NCBI RefSeq assembly: GCF_002160865.1
Contig: NZ_NFLJ01000021.1
Span: forward strand, 1-50,001
DNA length: 50,001 bases
Reading direction: 5' to 3'
Source of the DNA: Massiliimicrobium timonense
GTDB lineage: Bacteria > Bacillota_I > Bacilli_A > Erysipelotrichales > Coprobacillaceae
Position 1 is the first letter of the stretch. Each line of letters starts with the position of its first letter. Under the pieces are notes generated by a model. That model was not told where the DNA came from. It did not search any database and worked only from the letters and a program-made list of their open reading frames with translations. A program made the translations under genes and the position numbers. Shown piece by piece: positions 9,278-16,566 of the stretch.

Positions 9278-9304
9278 TGCCGTTTAATCATGGCATTATT
9301 TTGT
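9273..9304 (+). terminator. Intrinsic terminator
   Basis: AATAATGCC (9273-9281) pairs with GGCATTATT (9292-9300) and is followed by T-rich sequence. The 5' arm contains the stop codon of the upstream gene. Confidence 0.7.
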
Positions 9305-9332
9305 TTGCAAAAATAAATCTTTCATGTATAAT
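9305..9332 (+). promoter_or_regulatory. Sigma-A-type promoter of the ABC-F gene
   Basis: TTGCAA (9305-9310), a 16-bp spacer and a perfect TATAAT (9327-9332) lie about 30 bases before the ABC-F start. Confidence 0.7.
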
Positions 9333-9360
9333 AGAGTGGATTTGTTAAAGGAGAATGAAT

Positions 9361-10962
9361 ATGATAGCAACGCAAAATGTATCTTTACGATATGGTGATC
9401 GTGCCTTATTTGAAAATGTTTCTATTAAGTTTACAGAAGGAAACTGTTATGGAATTATTGGTGCCAATGGGGCAGGAAAATCAACATTTTTAAAAATTTT
9501 AGCTGGTGAAATTGAACCGAATAAAGGTGAAGTGGTAATCACACCGGGACAAAGACTTTCAGTATTAAAGCAGGATCATTTTGCCTATGATGATCAGGAA
9601 GTTTTAAAGACTGTTTTAATGGGAAATAAACGTCTTTATGAAATTATGTTAAGAAAAGAAGAATTGTATAGTAAAGCTGATTTTAATGATGAAGATGGTA
9701 TTGAGTTAGCTGAACTTGAAGGTGAATTCATGGAAATGGATGGATGGAATGCCGAAACGGATGCAGAAATCTTATTAAATGGATTACAGATTACAAGTGA
9801 ATATCACCATTTATTGATGAAAGAACTGGGTGATCAACAAAAAGTCAAAGTTTTACTAGCTCAAGCTTTGTTTGGCAATCCTGATATTTTATTATTGGAC
9901 GAGCCAACAAACCATTTAGATTTAAAAAGTGTCACTTGGTTAGAGAATTTCTTATTAAACTTCCCTAATACAGTCATTGTTGTATCCCATGATAGACATT
10001 TTTTAAATAAGGTTTGTACACATATTGCTGATATTGATTATAGTAAAATTCAATTATATGTTGGAAACTATGATTTCTGGTATGAATATTCACAGATGAT
10101 GATAAAACAGGCGAAAGAAATCAATAAAAAAGCAGAAGCTAAGAAAAAGGAATTAGAGGAATTTATTGCTCGTTTTAGTGCCAATGCTTCTAAGGCAAAA
10201 CAGGCAACATCACGTAAGAAATTATTAGATAATCTAGAAATGGTGGATATTAAACCATCACTGAGAAGATATCCTTTTATTGGTTTTACACCAGAAAGAG
10301 AAGTAGGAAACATTGTTTTAACAGTAGAAGATTTGGGTTACAAACAAAATGGTGAACAGATATTTGATCATGTATCTTTTTCATTGTCACCTAAAGATAA
10401 GGTTGCTTTTGTTTCTGATCATGAATTAGCCATTACATCTTTCTTTAAGATTATCATGGGAGAAATCACTGATTATACAGGTTCATTTCAATGGGGTGTG
10501 ACAACTTCAAAATCTTATTTTCCAAAAGATAACAATGAATATTTTGATGATTGTGATTTATCTCTTGTAGAGTGGTTAAGACAATATGCTGGAGAAGATG
10601 CTTATGAACAAGATTTAAGAGGATGGCTTGGACGTGTTTTATTCTCTGGTGAAGAAGCATTGAAAAAAGCCAATGTTTTATCTGGTGGAGAAAAAGTGAG
10701 ATGTATGTTAGCAAAAATGATGATGGCGAATACCAATGTCTTGGTTTTAGATGAACCAACAAACCATTTGGATCTGGAATCTATTCAGGCATTAAATGAA
10801 GGTTTAATTCGTTTTAAAGAAAATGTACTCTTTGCTTCTCATGACCATCAATTTGTACAGACGATTGCTAATAGAATTATTGAATTAAAAGAAGATGGAT
10901 GTATTGATCGTTTATCAACTTATGATGAATATTTAGAATATAAAGAAAAAATGGAAGGTTAA
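9361..10962 (+). CDS. ABC-F family ATPase, YkpA/YbiT type
   Basis: 533-residue soluble protein with two ABC domains and no membrane segment. The first domain has Walker A GANGAGKST and LLLDEPTNHLDL. The second has LSGGEKVR and LVLDEPTNHLDL, but its Walker A position reads SDHELAITSFFKI instead of GxxGxGKST, a feature I recall from B. subtilis YkpA, so the degenerate site is family-typical rather than damage. ABC-F proteins act on the ribosome during translation or in antibiotic protection. The ATG at 9355 touches the AAGGAG; the ATG at 9361 has proper spacing. Confidence 0.88.
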   Translation: MIATQNVSLRYGDRALFENVSIKFTEGNCYGIIGANGAGKSTFLKILAGEIEPNKGEVVITPGQRLSVLKQDHFAYDDQEVLKTVLMGNKRLYEIMLRKEELYSKADFNDEDGIELAELEGEFMEMDGWNAETDAEILLNGLQITSEYHHLLMKELGDQQKVKVLLAQALFGNPDILLLDEPTNHLDLKSVTWLENFLLNFPNTVIVVSHDRHFLNKVCTHIADIDYSKIQLYVGNYDFWYEYSQMMIKQAKEINKKAEAKKKELEEFIARFSANASKAKQATSRKKLLDNLEMVDIKPSLRRYPFIGFTPEREVGNIVLTVEDLGYKQNGEQIFDHVSFSLSPKDKVAFVSDHELAITSFFKIIMGEITDYTGSFQWGVTTSKSYFPKDNNEYFDDCDLSLVEWLRQYAGEDAYEQDLRGWLGRVLFSGEEALKKANVLSGGEKVRCMLAKMMMANTNVLVLDEPTNHLDLESIQALNEGLIRFKENVLFASHDHQFVQTIANRIIELKEDGCIDRLSTYDEYLEYKEKMEG

Positions 10963-10983
10963 GAGAAATCTTAATCTTTTTTT
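10957..10983 (+). terminator. Intrinsic terminator after the ABC-F gene
   Basis: GGTTAAGA (10957-10964) pairs with TCTTAATC (10969-10976) around a GAAA loop, followed by seven T. The stem starts inside the last codons of the gene. Confidence 0.85.
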
Positions 10984-11056
10984 CATATATTTTTCATATG
11001 AATGTGTTATAAATAAGATATATGAATATTGTTGAATAATATAAGGAGGATGCGAT

Positions 11057-11320
11057 ATGATTACAACAACATTATCAACTTATCCAGGAAAAAAAGTCGT
11101 GAAAGATTTAGGAATTGTTTTTGCTTATGATGATGCTGTGAGGCCGACCAGATTAGCGATGAATATGGAAAAATATCTGGAAACAGCACTCAAGCGTTTA
11201 AGTGAAAAAGCTCAAGAAAAAGGAGCAAATGCAGTACTAGGCATATGTTTTGATTTAAGGGATACATTAAAACCTATGTTAATGGGGACAGCAGTGATTT
11301 TAGAAGATGAATCATCATGA
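11057..11320 (+). CDS. YbjQ/UPF0145 family protein
   Basis: 87 residues. It opens with ITTTLSTYPGKKVVKDLGIV and continues with A-x-R-L-S-E-K-A-Q-E-K-GANAVLGI, the conserved pattern of the YbjQ (DUF74) family, small pentameric proteins sometimes called heavy-metal-binding domains. The function is not established. AAGGAGG precedes the ATG. It is a single gene between terminators. Confidence 0.85.
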   Translation: MITTTLSTYPGKKVVKDLGIVFAYDDAVRPTRLAMNMEKYLETALKRLSEKAQEKGANAVLGICFDLRDTLKPMLMGTAVILEDESS

Positions 11321-11349
11321 TTAGAATAGGAAAATGAGGATAAAATAAT

Positions 11350-11385
11350 AAGGTGTTTATACCTTTTGGTAAACACCTTTTATTT
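11350..11385. terminator. Bidirectional terminator between convergent genes
   Basis: AAGGTGTTTA (11350-11359) pairs with TAAACACCTT (11370-11379). On the plus strand it is followed by TTATTTTT; on the minus strand by an A/T-rich TTATTATTTTA. It overlaps the final codons of the minus-strand flavin reductase gene and serves both that gene and the YbjQ gene. Confidence 0.8.
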
Positions 11386-11860
11386 TTGCGATATAGATAT
11401 GATGATAATCTTTATCTGGATACCATTTTTCATCAAGAGAAGTATCAATAAAGTTTTCAGCTTTCACAGAATCTTCATAAATTTTTTCTACAATAAAGAC
11501 AAGCTTTGCTTCTTCAAAAGCAGGAACGCCATCAATAAAAGTAGGATGAAAATGAACATCTTCAATTTTACAAGTATCTCTACCAGAAACCGTTCCTAAG
11601 ACGGATAATTCTTTTTTATAGCCATCAAAGAATGATAGCGAAAAACATGGTTGTTGATCAACAAATTGTTTTGTATAGCGTTGAGGACGAATATAGGCAT
11701 GAACAACATTTTCACCCCAGAACACACCCATGCCACCCCATGAAGCTGTCATTGTATTGATTTTTTGTTGATCTCCCGCAGTTATCAACATCCAGTCTTG
11801 ACCAATGGTCTGAAAAACATTCATATCTAAATCTTTAATATCTATTTTTTGAAAAGCCAT
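11357..11860 (-). CDS. Flavin reductase-like FMN-binding split-barrel protein
   Basis: 167 residues. The region NTMTASWGGMGVFWG (about 35-50) followed by VHAYIRPQRYTKQFV and FSLSFFDGYKKELSVLG is the FMN-binding pattern of the flavin reductase-like split-barrel family (compare NTMTASWG...G in DIM6/NTAB proteins). It probably binds FMN and reduces a small substrate using a pyridine nucleotide or a partner. AGGAGG at 11868-11873 favours the second ATG (11860) over the adjacent one at 11863. The physiological substrate is unknown. Confidence 0.8.
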   Translation of the reverse strand: MAFQKIDIKDLDMNVFQTIGQDWMLITAGDQQKINTMTASWGGMGVFWGENVVHAYIRPQRYTKQFVDQQPCFSLSFFDGYKKELSVLGTVSGRDTCKIEDVHFHPTFIDGVPAFEEAKLVFIVEKIYEDSVKAENFIDTSLDEKWYPDKDYHHIYIAKIKGVYQKV

Positions 11861-11927
11861 CATTTTTCCTCCTTTTCATGATTATAACATAATATATGCA
11901 CAAAATAAAAATATAAGAGGTGAATCC

Positions 11928-12854
11928 ATGAAAATGAAAAAATTATTAAAAATTTCTCTATGTATCATTATTATCTGTATAATTTTTTTAACAGGAATCA
12001 CTTTTTATGTTGGCAATTATTTATATGATTATACATTAAATCCTGCTTCTCACCATACACTTTTTGAAAATATGTCAACTCAAAAGAGATCTGATTCTAC
12101 ACAGTGGTTGGATACGCATAGTGTCAATGTATCTATTCAAAGTCATGATGATCTTTTTTTACATGCCAGTTATATTGAACAGGATACTTCTGTTTATGTG
12201 ATTATGGTTCATGGTTATCGTGGGACAGGTGCCAGTATTATTTCACCCATTAAGCGTTTTTATAAGCAAGGATATAATCTTTTGATTCCAGATTTAAGAG
12301 GGCATGGACAAAGTGAGGGGGATTATATTGGAATGGGATGGGATGATCGTTATGATATCATGGGATGGATTGACTATATTATCGCTAAAGACAAGAAGGC
12401 TCAAATTATTTTATACGGTGTTTCAATGGGTGGGGCAACAGTTATGGATGTCGCTGGTGAAGATTTGCCTCAACAAGTCAAGGCAGTCATTGAGGATTGT
12501 GGCTATACGAGTGTCTGGGATGTTTTTCAATATCATATTCCTATGGAAAAATGGCAAAGTGAGATTGCCCTGCATATGGCGAGTGTGGTGACACGTATAC
12601 GTGCTGGATATGCTTTAGAGGATGTGAGTCCCTTAAAACAGGTCCAAAAGAGTCACGTTCCGATTTTGTTTATACATGGCAGTGAAGATGATTTTGTTCC
12701 TTGTGAAATGGTAAACACGCTTTATCAAAGTGCAACCTGTCCTAAAGAGAAGCTGATTATTGAAGGAGCAGGACATGCTCAAAGCTGTTCAACGGATTCA
12801 AAAACTTATTATTCCACAATCTTTCAATTTATTGAACGTTATACAAAAAAATAG
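11928..12854 (+). CDS. Membrane-anchored alpha/beta hydrolase
   Basis: 308 residues. Residues 5-27 are one hydrophobic N-terminal segment without a clear cleavage site, so the enzyme is probably held on the outer face of the membrane. The hydrolase fold shows MVHGYRGTG (oxyanion loop), DLRGHGQSEG, nucleophile elbow GVSMGG (about 165-170), acid GSEDDFV and a late GAGHAQS histidine: a complete Ser-Asp-His triad. It resembles the YqkD/BEM46-like branch of Firmicute hydrolases. Substrate unknown. AGAGGTG precedes the ATG. Confidence 0.85.
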   Translation: MKMKKLLKISLCIIIICIIFLTGITFYVGNYLYDYTLNPASHHTLFENMSTQKRSDSTQWLDTHSVNVSIQSHDDLFLHASYIEQDTSVYVIMVHGYRGTGASIISPIKRFYKQGYNLLIPDLRGHGQSEGDYIGMGWDDRYDIMGWIDYIIAKDKKAQIILYGVSMGGATVMDVAGEDLPQQVKAVIEDCGYTSVWDVFQYHIPMEKWQSEIALHMASVVTRIRAGYALEDVSPLKQVQKSHVPILFIHGSEDDFVPCEMVNTLYQSATCPKEKLIIEGAGHAQSCSTDSKTYYSTIFQFIERYTKK

Positions 12855-12873
12855 ATGTTTGAAAACATCTATT
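12844..12873 (-). terminator. Terminator of the minus-strand ABC exporter operon
   Basis: AATAGATGTT (12850-12859) pairs with AACATCTATT (12864-12873); on the minus strand the stem runs into a T tract (complement of the A run at 12844-12849). The plus strand lacks a T run after the stem. It lies between the convergent hydrolase and 61-residue genes. Confidence 0.75.
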
Positions 12874-13057
12874 AAGATTGTTGTGTACGCATTTCATTTT
12901 TTAATTCATATAAAGCATGACGTGTTTCTTCAATATCATCAATGACATCATAAATTGCTTTACGTTGTTGATCAGTCATGCTGTCATCCTTAGAAATTTC
13001 AAGAAGTTTTTCTAATGCATGATAAATCGCTTCATTGGCTTGATTTAAACGTTCCAT
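12872..13057 (-). CDS. Small acidic helical protein, unknown
   Basis: 61 residues (MERLNQANEAIY start), strongly charged, predicted all-helical with heptad-like leucines (HALEKLLEI, IDDIEETRHALYEL). No membrane segment and no family recognised. AGGAGG lies 6 nt before the ATG at 13057; an in-frame GTG at 13063 is too close to it. It starts 10 bp after the stop of the preceding membrane gene and is the last gene of the ABC exporter operon. It may be an accessory or regulatory subunit, which is inference only. Confidence 0.6.
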   Translation of the reverse strand: MERLNQANEAIYHALEKLLEISKDDSMTDQQRKAIYDVIDDIEETRHALYELKNEMRTQQS

Positions 13058-13067
13058 ATTCACCCTC

Positions 13068-13520
13068 CTATAAAAATAAATGTATACTTATCATTATCAA
13101 TATCATTGAAACATAATGATAACTCGAAATGTGATGAAATACAAGTGAAAAGATAAAGACAAGACTCCAAAGACATAGTTGTAATCCAAGAAAATAATAG
13201 GGAATTGGTATGGCTAAAAGATACATCAAAAGAAGATGAATGATGGTATAAAAGCCAAGATAGAAAAACCATTGTTTGAAAAAGAAGAAACTACGTTGAA
13301 ATAGTGATAAACGAAGTTTGATAAAAGTATCTAAACAGATATACTGGTAAACAATCTGATAAAAAAGAAGACTCCAGATAATTTGAATGAGAATAAAGAT
13401 AAGATAACGAAAATCAAAGAAAGGATAATGAAAAAGAATATAGGGTGTGAGTGTGGTATAAAGGTGATTGATGATGAAGATTAGACAACTATAAAAAAGT
13501 GAAAACTTAATCCATTTCAT
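13068..13520 (-). CDS. Hydrophobic membrane protein of ABC exporter operon
   Basis: 150 residues, almost entirely hydrophobic and aromatic (runs of F, Y, I, L), with about four membrane segments and few charges. No recognised family. The start overlaps the end of the ABC ATPase gene by 14 bases, implying translational coupling, and the 61-residue gene follows closely. It is most likely a membrane subunit or a dedicated accessory protein of the exporter. The opposite strand shows no competing gene. Confidence 0.65.
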   Translation of the reverse strand: MKWIKFSLFYSCLIFIINHLYTTLTPYILFHYPFFDFRYLIFILIQIIWSLLFYQIVYQYICLDTFIKLRLSLFQRSFFFFKQWFFYLGFYTIIHLLLMYLLAIPIPYYFLGLQLCLWSLVFIFSLVFHHISSYHYVSMILIMISIHLFL

Positions 13521-14112
13521 CTAAATAAAGTTGTCCTTCTAAATGATAAATGTGGGTATAGTGAATATCTGGTAAGTAATCATGAGCTGCAATCATAATC
13601 GTATGACCTTGTTGATGTAATTGATTGATAATTTGACAAAAGATGTGAATAGATTCCTGATCTAGACCACGTGTCGGTTCATCTAATAAAATCAATTCTT
13701 GTTTTTCCATGATTGCTTGAATGATTCCAGCTTTTTGACGCATTCCTACCGAAAAGTTTTTCAATTTCATACGACTATGAAAATCTAAGTGAAACTGTTG
13801 ACAGAGTTCTTCAATATATTGTTGATCATAATGATTGTTTAACGATGCAAGAAAGCGAAGATTATAGGCGAGTGTTTCATTTTCTAAAAATCCGGGATTT
13901 TCTATTAAAGCACCAATTTGTAAGTCTTTTTTCTTTTCTATAGTTCCTGATGTCGGTTTTAAGATATCACAAATCAGTTTAAATAATGTTGATTTACCTG
14001 AACCATTAATTCCATGTATATAAATCAATTCATTGCCTTCTAAATGTAAAGAAAGATGTTGTAAGACTGTGTGTTTATGAAAGTCTTTATTTAAATCTTT
14101 AATATCTAACAT
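13507..14112 (-). CDS. ABC transporter ATP-binding protein
   Basis: 201-residue single ABC domain: Walker A GINGSGKST (about 35-43), Q-loop region ALIENPGFLENETL, signature FSVGMRQKAG, Walker B LILLDEPTRGLD and switch histidine AAHD. The FSVGMRQ signature and the ENPGF loop resemble bacitracin/lantibiotic-type exporters of Firmicutes. It supplies energy to the membrane proteins encoded on both sides in the same operon. Likely exports a peptide or lipid-type compound or confers self-protection; substrate unknown. Confidence 0.88.
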   Translation of the reverse strand: MLDIKDLNKDFHKHTVLQHLSLHLEGNELIYIHGINGSGKSTLFKLICDILKPTSGTIEKKKDLQIGALIENPGFLENETLAYNLRFLASLNNHYDQQYIEELCQQFHLDFHSRMKLKNFSVGMRQKAGIIQAIMEKQELILLDEPTRGLDQESIHIFCQIINQLHQQGHTIMIAAHDYLPDIHYTHIYHLEGQLYLDEMD

Positions 14113-14121
14113 AATGCCTCC

Positions 14122-14619
14122 TTAAAATAGTTTTGTAAATACAAGATGAAATAAAAAATTAATAAATACGGGTAAAGCTAAATAAAGAAAGTTTTTCTTA
14201 TGCCCAATCTGTAAATAAATAATCGTTGCTTCAATCAATGTGATCATCATATTGATAATCATAAAGGTGACTGTGATTCCTAAATCACTTGGAGCAATAC
14301 TACCAAAAAAGAAATAATAACTAATATAAATGATTACTGTGTATAGGATAGAAATCAGTATTAAAAATAAATAGGCTGTGATATAGGTTGTTTGTTCATT
14401 CACTCTTATACGAACAGGTAATAATAATTGATTCATTCTGGCAATCCATTGATAAATCATTAATAAAAAAACATTATTCATATACACAGCAAGATAATGG
14501 GAATAAATTAAACAGATGGTATAAGTATTTTTACCACATAAGACAGGTGATGCGATGAGCATCGCCATTAATAAAATAACAACTCTTTGATCTAACAGAG
14601 AAAACCATTTTCTAATCAT
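14122..14619 (-). CDS. Membrane protein of ABC exporter operon
   Basis: 165 residues with four or five hydrophobic segments and short basic loops. No family recognised. Its start overlaps the end of the upstream permease gene by 8 bases, and the ABC ATPase begins 9 bp after its stop, so it is almost certainly part of the same exporter complex. Confidence 0.68.
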   Translation of the reverse strand: MIRKWFSLLDQRVVILLMAMLIASPVLCGKNTYTICLIYSHYLAVYMNNVFLLMIYQWIARMNQLLLPVRIRVNEQTTYITAYLFLILISILYTVIIYISYYFFFGSIAPSDLGITVTFMIINMMITLIEATIIYLQIGHKKNFLYLALPVFINFLFHLVFTKLF

Positions 14620-15454
14620 GAGATTCTCTCCTTTTTAATAAAACTTGAAAACAAAGATAACAGATTCCTGCATAAATCAAAAAACAGAGAATATAAAGCG
14701 ACCAGTGGGATAATCCAAAAGGATTTTCTCTGACATGTTCTAAACCTAAGGCAACGAGATTATTGATTTGTATAATAAAAGCACTATCGGGATAAGGAAG
14801 ATAGCCTTGTATTAAAGCTGGGAATAAAACAAGCAGAATACCAATAATCACACCACAACAACGATAAACATATTTGTTGGTTATATTGCTTTGTAAAGAA
14901 AAGAGCAGTCCTGAGATTAACGCATAACCAAGTGATGTCAAAAGTAAAAAGAAAATAAGATTCAAACATTCATTGGGACATAATAATTGCGTTGTGATGT
15001 AGTAACCTTCAGGATAAGTCATGCTTTGAAAATGGATGGGAGCTAACATCATATGACTGACTATCAATAATCCAAGTTGCAAGCAAAGGACAACCAGAAA
15101 AGAAGAAATCATATTTTTGATGTAGACTTCTTGATAAAATCTTTGTCTTGTCAGACGGGTTTCAATAGGGTAGACAGCGTGATTTTGATGCATGTTTAAG
15201 AGATCATAGGACATAATATTAGGCAACACCAACATCATTAAAATAAAGATGAAGGGATTGGTTCCAATGCGAAATAGACTATAAAAGAATTCTAATCCGG
15301 CATTAGGATAAGCCTGTTGATAGCCCGGTGAGGAAAAAATGGATTGTTGAAAACTATAAAACATCGAAATCAACATCAATATAAATACAATCACAATTAA
15401 AAATATTTTTTCTTTATAAAGAAATGCTTTCCATAAGAAACGATGTTCTTTCAT
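14612..15454 (-). CDS. ABC transporter permease, multi-span
   Basis: 280 residues with about six membrane segments and a large loop after the first one, the layout of ABC-2-type permeases. The reading frame extends upstream, but AAAGGAGG (complement of 15467-15474) fits the ATG at 15454 (MKEHRFLWKAFLYKE), a basic amphipathic start common in such permeases. First gene of the minus-strand operon. The 150-bp gap to the divergent LytTR regulator carries a perfect 6-bp palindrome and probably both promoters. Confidence 0.72.
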   Translation of the reverse strand: MKEHRFLWKAFLYKEKIFLIVIVFILMLISMFYSFQQSIFSSPGYQQAYPNAGLEFFYSLFRIGTNPFIFILMMLVLPNIMSYDLLNMHQNHAVYPIETRLTRQRFYQEVYIKNMISSFLVVLCLQLGLLIVSHMMLAPIHFQSMTYPEGYYITTQLLCPNECLNLIFFLLLTSLGYALISGLLFSLQSNITNKYVYRCCGVIIGILLVLFPALIQGYLPYPDSAFIIQINNLVALGLEHVRENPFGLSHWSLYILCFLIYAGICYLCFQVLLKRRESHD

Positions 15455-15522
15455 AAAATGCAATTCCTCCTTTCGTTTATTGCGGTATAACCTTAACAGA
15501 TTTATGTAAAAATAAATCAAAA

Positions 15523-15541
15523 TTGTGCTAAAAATGCACAA
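15523..15541. promoter_or_regulatory. Palindrome between divergent LytTR regulator and exporter operon
   Basis: TTGTGC (15523-15528) and GCACAA (15536-15541) form a perfect inverted repeat with a 7-bp centre in the only intergenic region shared by the regulator and the exporter operon. Its central position suggests an operator, but it is not the direct-repeat form known for LytTR proteins, and no T run follows that would make it a terminator. Confidence 0.35.
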
Positions 15542-15608
15542 GTAGGAGTAAAAGTGGCATTTTTTCTTTCAAAATGGGTAGGTAAAATAATGCTAGGGAG
15601 TGATAGTT

Positions 15609-16313
15609 ATGAAAGTTTTTATTTGTATTGATGATGAAGATTGTATTGAAAATTTAAGTGAATTATTATATCAGACAAAGATTGATGAAAATATGATGAT
15701 TGATAGTTATACTCAGTATCCTCAGATTTTACGTTCACCATTAAAAGATAGTTATAATGTCGCTTTTATTAGTGATTATATTGATGGAAACAGTGGGTTT
15801 AAACTGGGACGTGAGCTACATTGTGTGAATCCAGAATGCTTAATTATTTATATTGGAAATGATTATTCTCATATGCATGAGAGTTTTCGAGCATTTGGTT
15901 TTGGAATGTTTTTGAAAAAAGAACTCTATGATTTATTTAATGGTGAGTTTCAAAGGATATGGACACATTATCAGCAGTTACATCACCAAGTTTTATTTTA
16001 TTTAGATCAAGGGGGTTCACGACGTTTTTTACCAAGTGAAATTGTGTATATTGAGTGTGGACGTTTTCAAACTAAGGTGGTTACGGAAAGTCAATATTTT
16101 TATGGTCATTTTCATGATTTAAGTCGCGTAAAGAAAAAATTAATGAATTATTCTTTTTTTCAGATGCATCCTTATTATTTTGTTAATATGCATCATATTT
16201 TATTGATTCGAAATGGAGAACTGGAGATGTGTAATGGGGATTGTGTACCGACTTCCATTATGAATAAGGAAGTCATTAATGATGCGATTCAATCTTTTGT
16301 GAGTAGTCTTTAA
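15609..16313 (+). CDS. LytTR-family response regulator (orphan)
   Basis: 234 residues. The N-terminal receiver has the IDDED acidic pocket (about 6-10) and an aspartate in FISDYIDG at the expected phospho-acceptor position. The C-terminal LytTR DNA-binding domain (about 135-230) shows RFLPSEIVYIECGRFQTKV and SFFQMHPYYFVNMHHI, typical of AgrA/LytR-like regulators. No histidine kinase is adjacent. It is divergent from the five-gene exporter operon, which is the likeliest target. An in-frame GTG at 15600 overlaps AGGGAG; the ATG at 15609 has proper spacing. Confidence 0.87.
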   Translation: MKVFICIDDEDCIENLSELLYQTKIDENMMIDSYTQYPQILRSPLKDSYNVAFISDYIDGNSGFKLGRELHCVNPECLIIYIGNDYSHMHESFRAFGFGMFLKKELYDLFNGEFQRIWTHYQQLHHQVLFYLDQGGSRRFLPSEIVYIECGRFQTKVVTESQYFYGHFHDLSRVKKKLMNYSFFQMHPYYFVNMHHILLIRNGELEMCNGDCVPTSIMNKEVINDAIQSFVSSL

Positions 16314-16329
16314 AAATTGTGAATAAATG

Positions 16330-16358
16330 TTGAAAAAAAAGAGTAGAAATGATATTAT
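16330..16358 (+). promoter_or_regulatory. Promoter of the purine operon
   Basis: TTGAAA (16330-16335), a 17-bp spacer and TATTAT (16353-16358) predict transcription starting near 16365, exactly where the first riboswitch stem begins. Confidence 0.75.
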
Positions 16359-16365
16359 TCATGTA

Positions 16366-16432
16366 GTTATACAACTGACGGAAGTGGAAAGGACCACATG
16401 GAAGTATAATGGGAAAGAGTCGACCGTCTGGG
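16366..16432 (+). ncRNA. ZTP (pfl) riboswitch
   Basis: The aptamer precedes fhs, the commonest ZTP-riboswitch target. P1 is GTTATAC (16366-16372) with GTATAAT (16404-16410); a small hairpin is GTGG (16384-16387) with CCAC (16394-16397); the pseudoknot pairs GACGG (16377-16381) with CCGTC (16424-16428). The 3' signature CCGTCTGGGC is the conserved ZTP form of CCGCCTGGGC. Binding of ZTP/ZMP, which builds up when 10-formyl-THF is short, should turn the operon on. Confidence 0.9.
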
Positions 16433-16462
16433 CAAATGACCGGATGTTTAGACTCTTTTTTT
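16414..16462 (+). terminator. Riboswitch-controlled intrinsic terminator
   Basis: AAGAGTC (16415-16421) pairs with GACTCTT (16451-16457), and the inner CGTCTGG (16425-16431) pairs with CCGGATG (16440-16446), followed by a T run to 16462. The inner 5' arm is the pseudoknot strand of the aptamer, so aptamer folding and termination exclude each other. Confidence 0.87.
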
Positions 16463-16566
16463 GGTTTTTCATAAATTGACAGCGATATCAATAGTCAAAA
16501 GGATGAATTTATGATATAAAGAAAGTGTCAAGAGGTCATAAAATCAAAACAGAAAGGGTGTTAATG

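Noticed and set aside
9361-10962. Missing second Walker A of the ABC-F protein as a damaging mutation
   Set aside because: The same substitution pattern is recalled from the YkpA branch, and the remaining motifs are intact, so it is family-typical.
15609-16313. The LytTR regulator as the protein binding the TGTGAC boxes
   Set aside because: It is 22 kb away and divergent from an exporter operon whose promoter region has no TGTGAC direct repeat. A LytTR protein is possible in principle, but nothing in the sequence supports it.
16476-16566. A second, riboswitch-independent promoter before fhs
   Set aside because: TTGACA at 16476 is a perfect -35, but the sequence 17 bp downstream (AAGGAT) is a poor -10, so it was not called.
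16525-16566. GTG at 16525 as the fhs start
   Set aside because: No ribosome binding site at proper distance, 14 residues not found in FTHFS proteins, and a good site in front of 16567.
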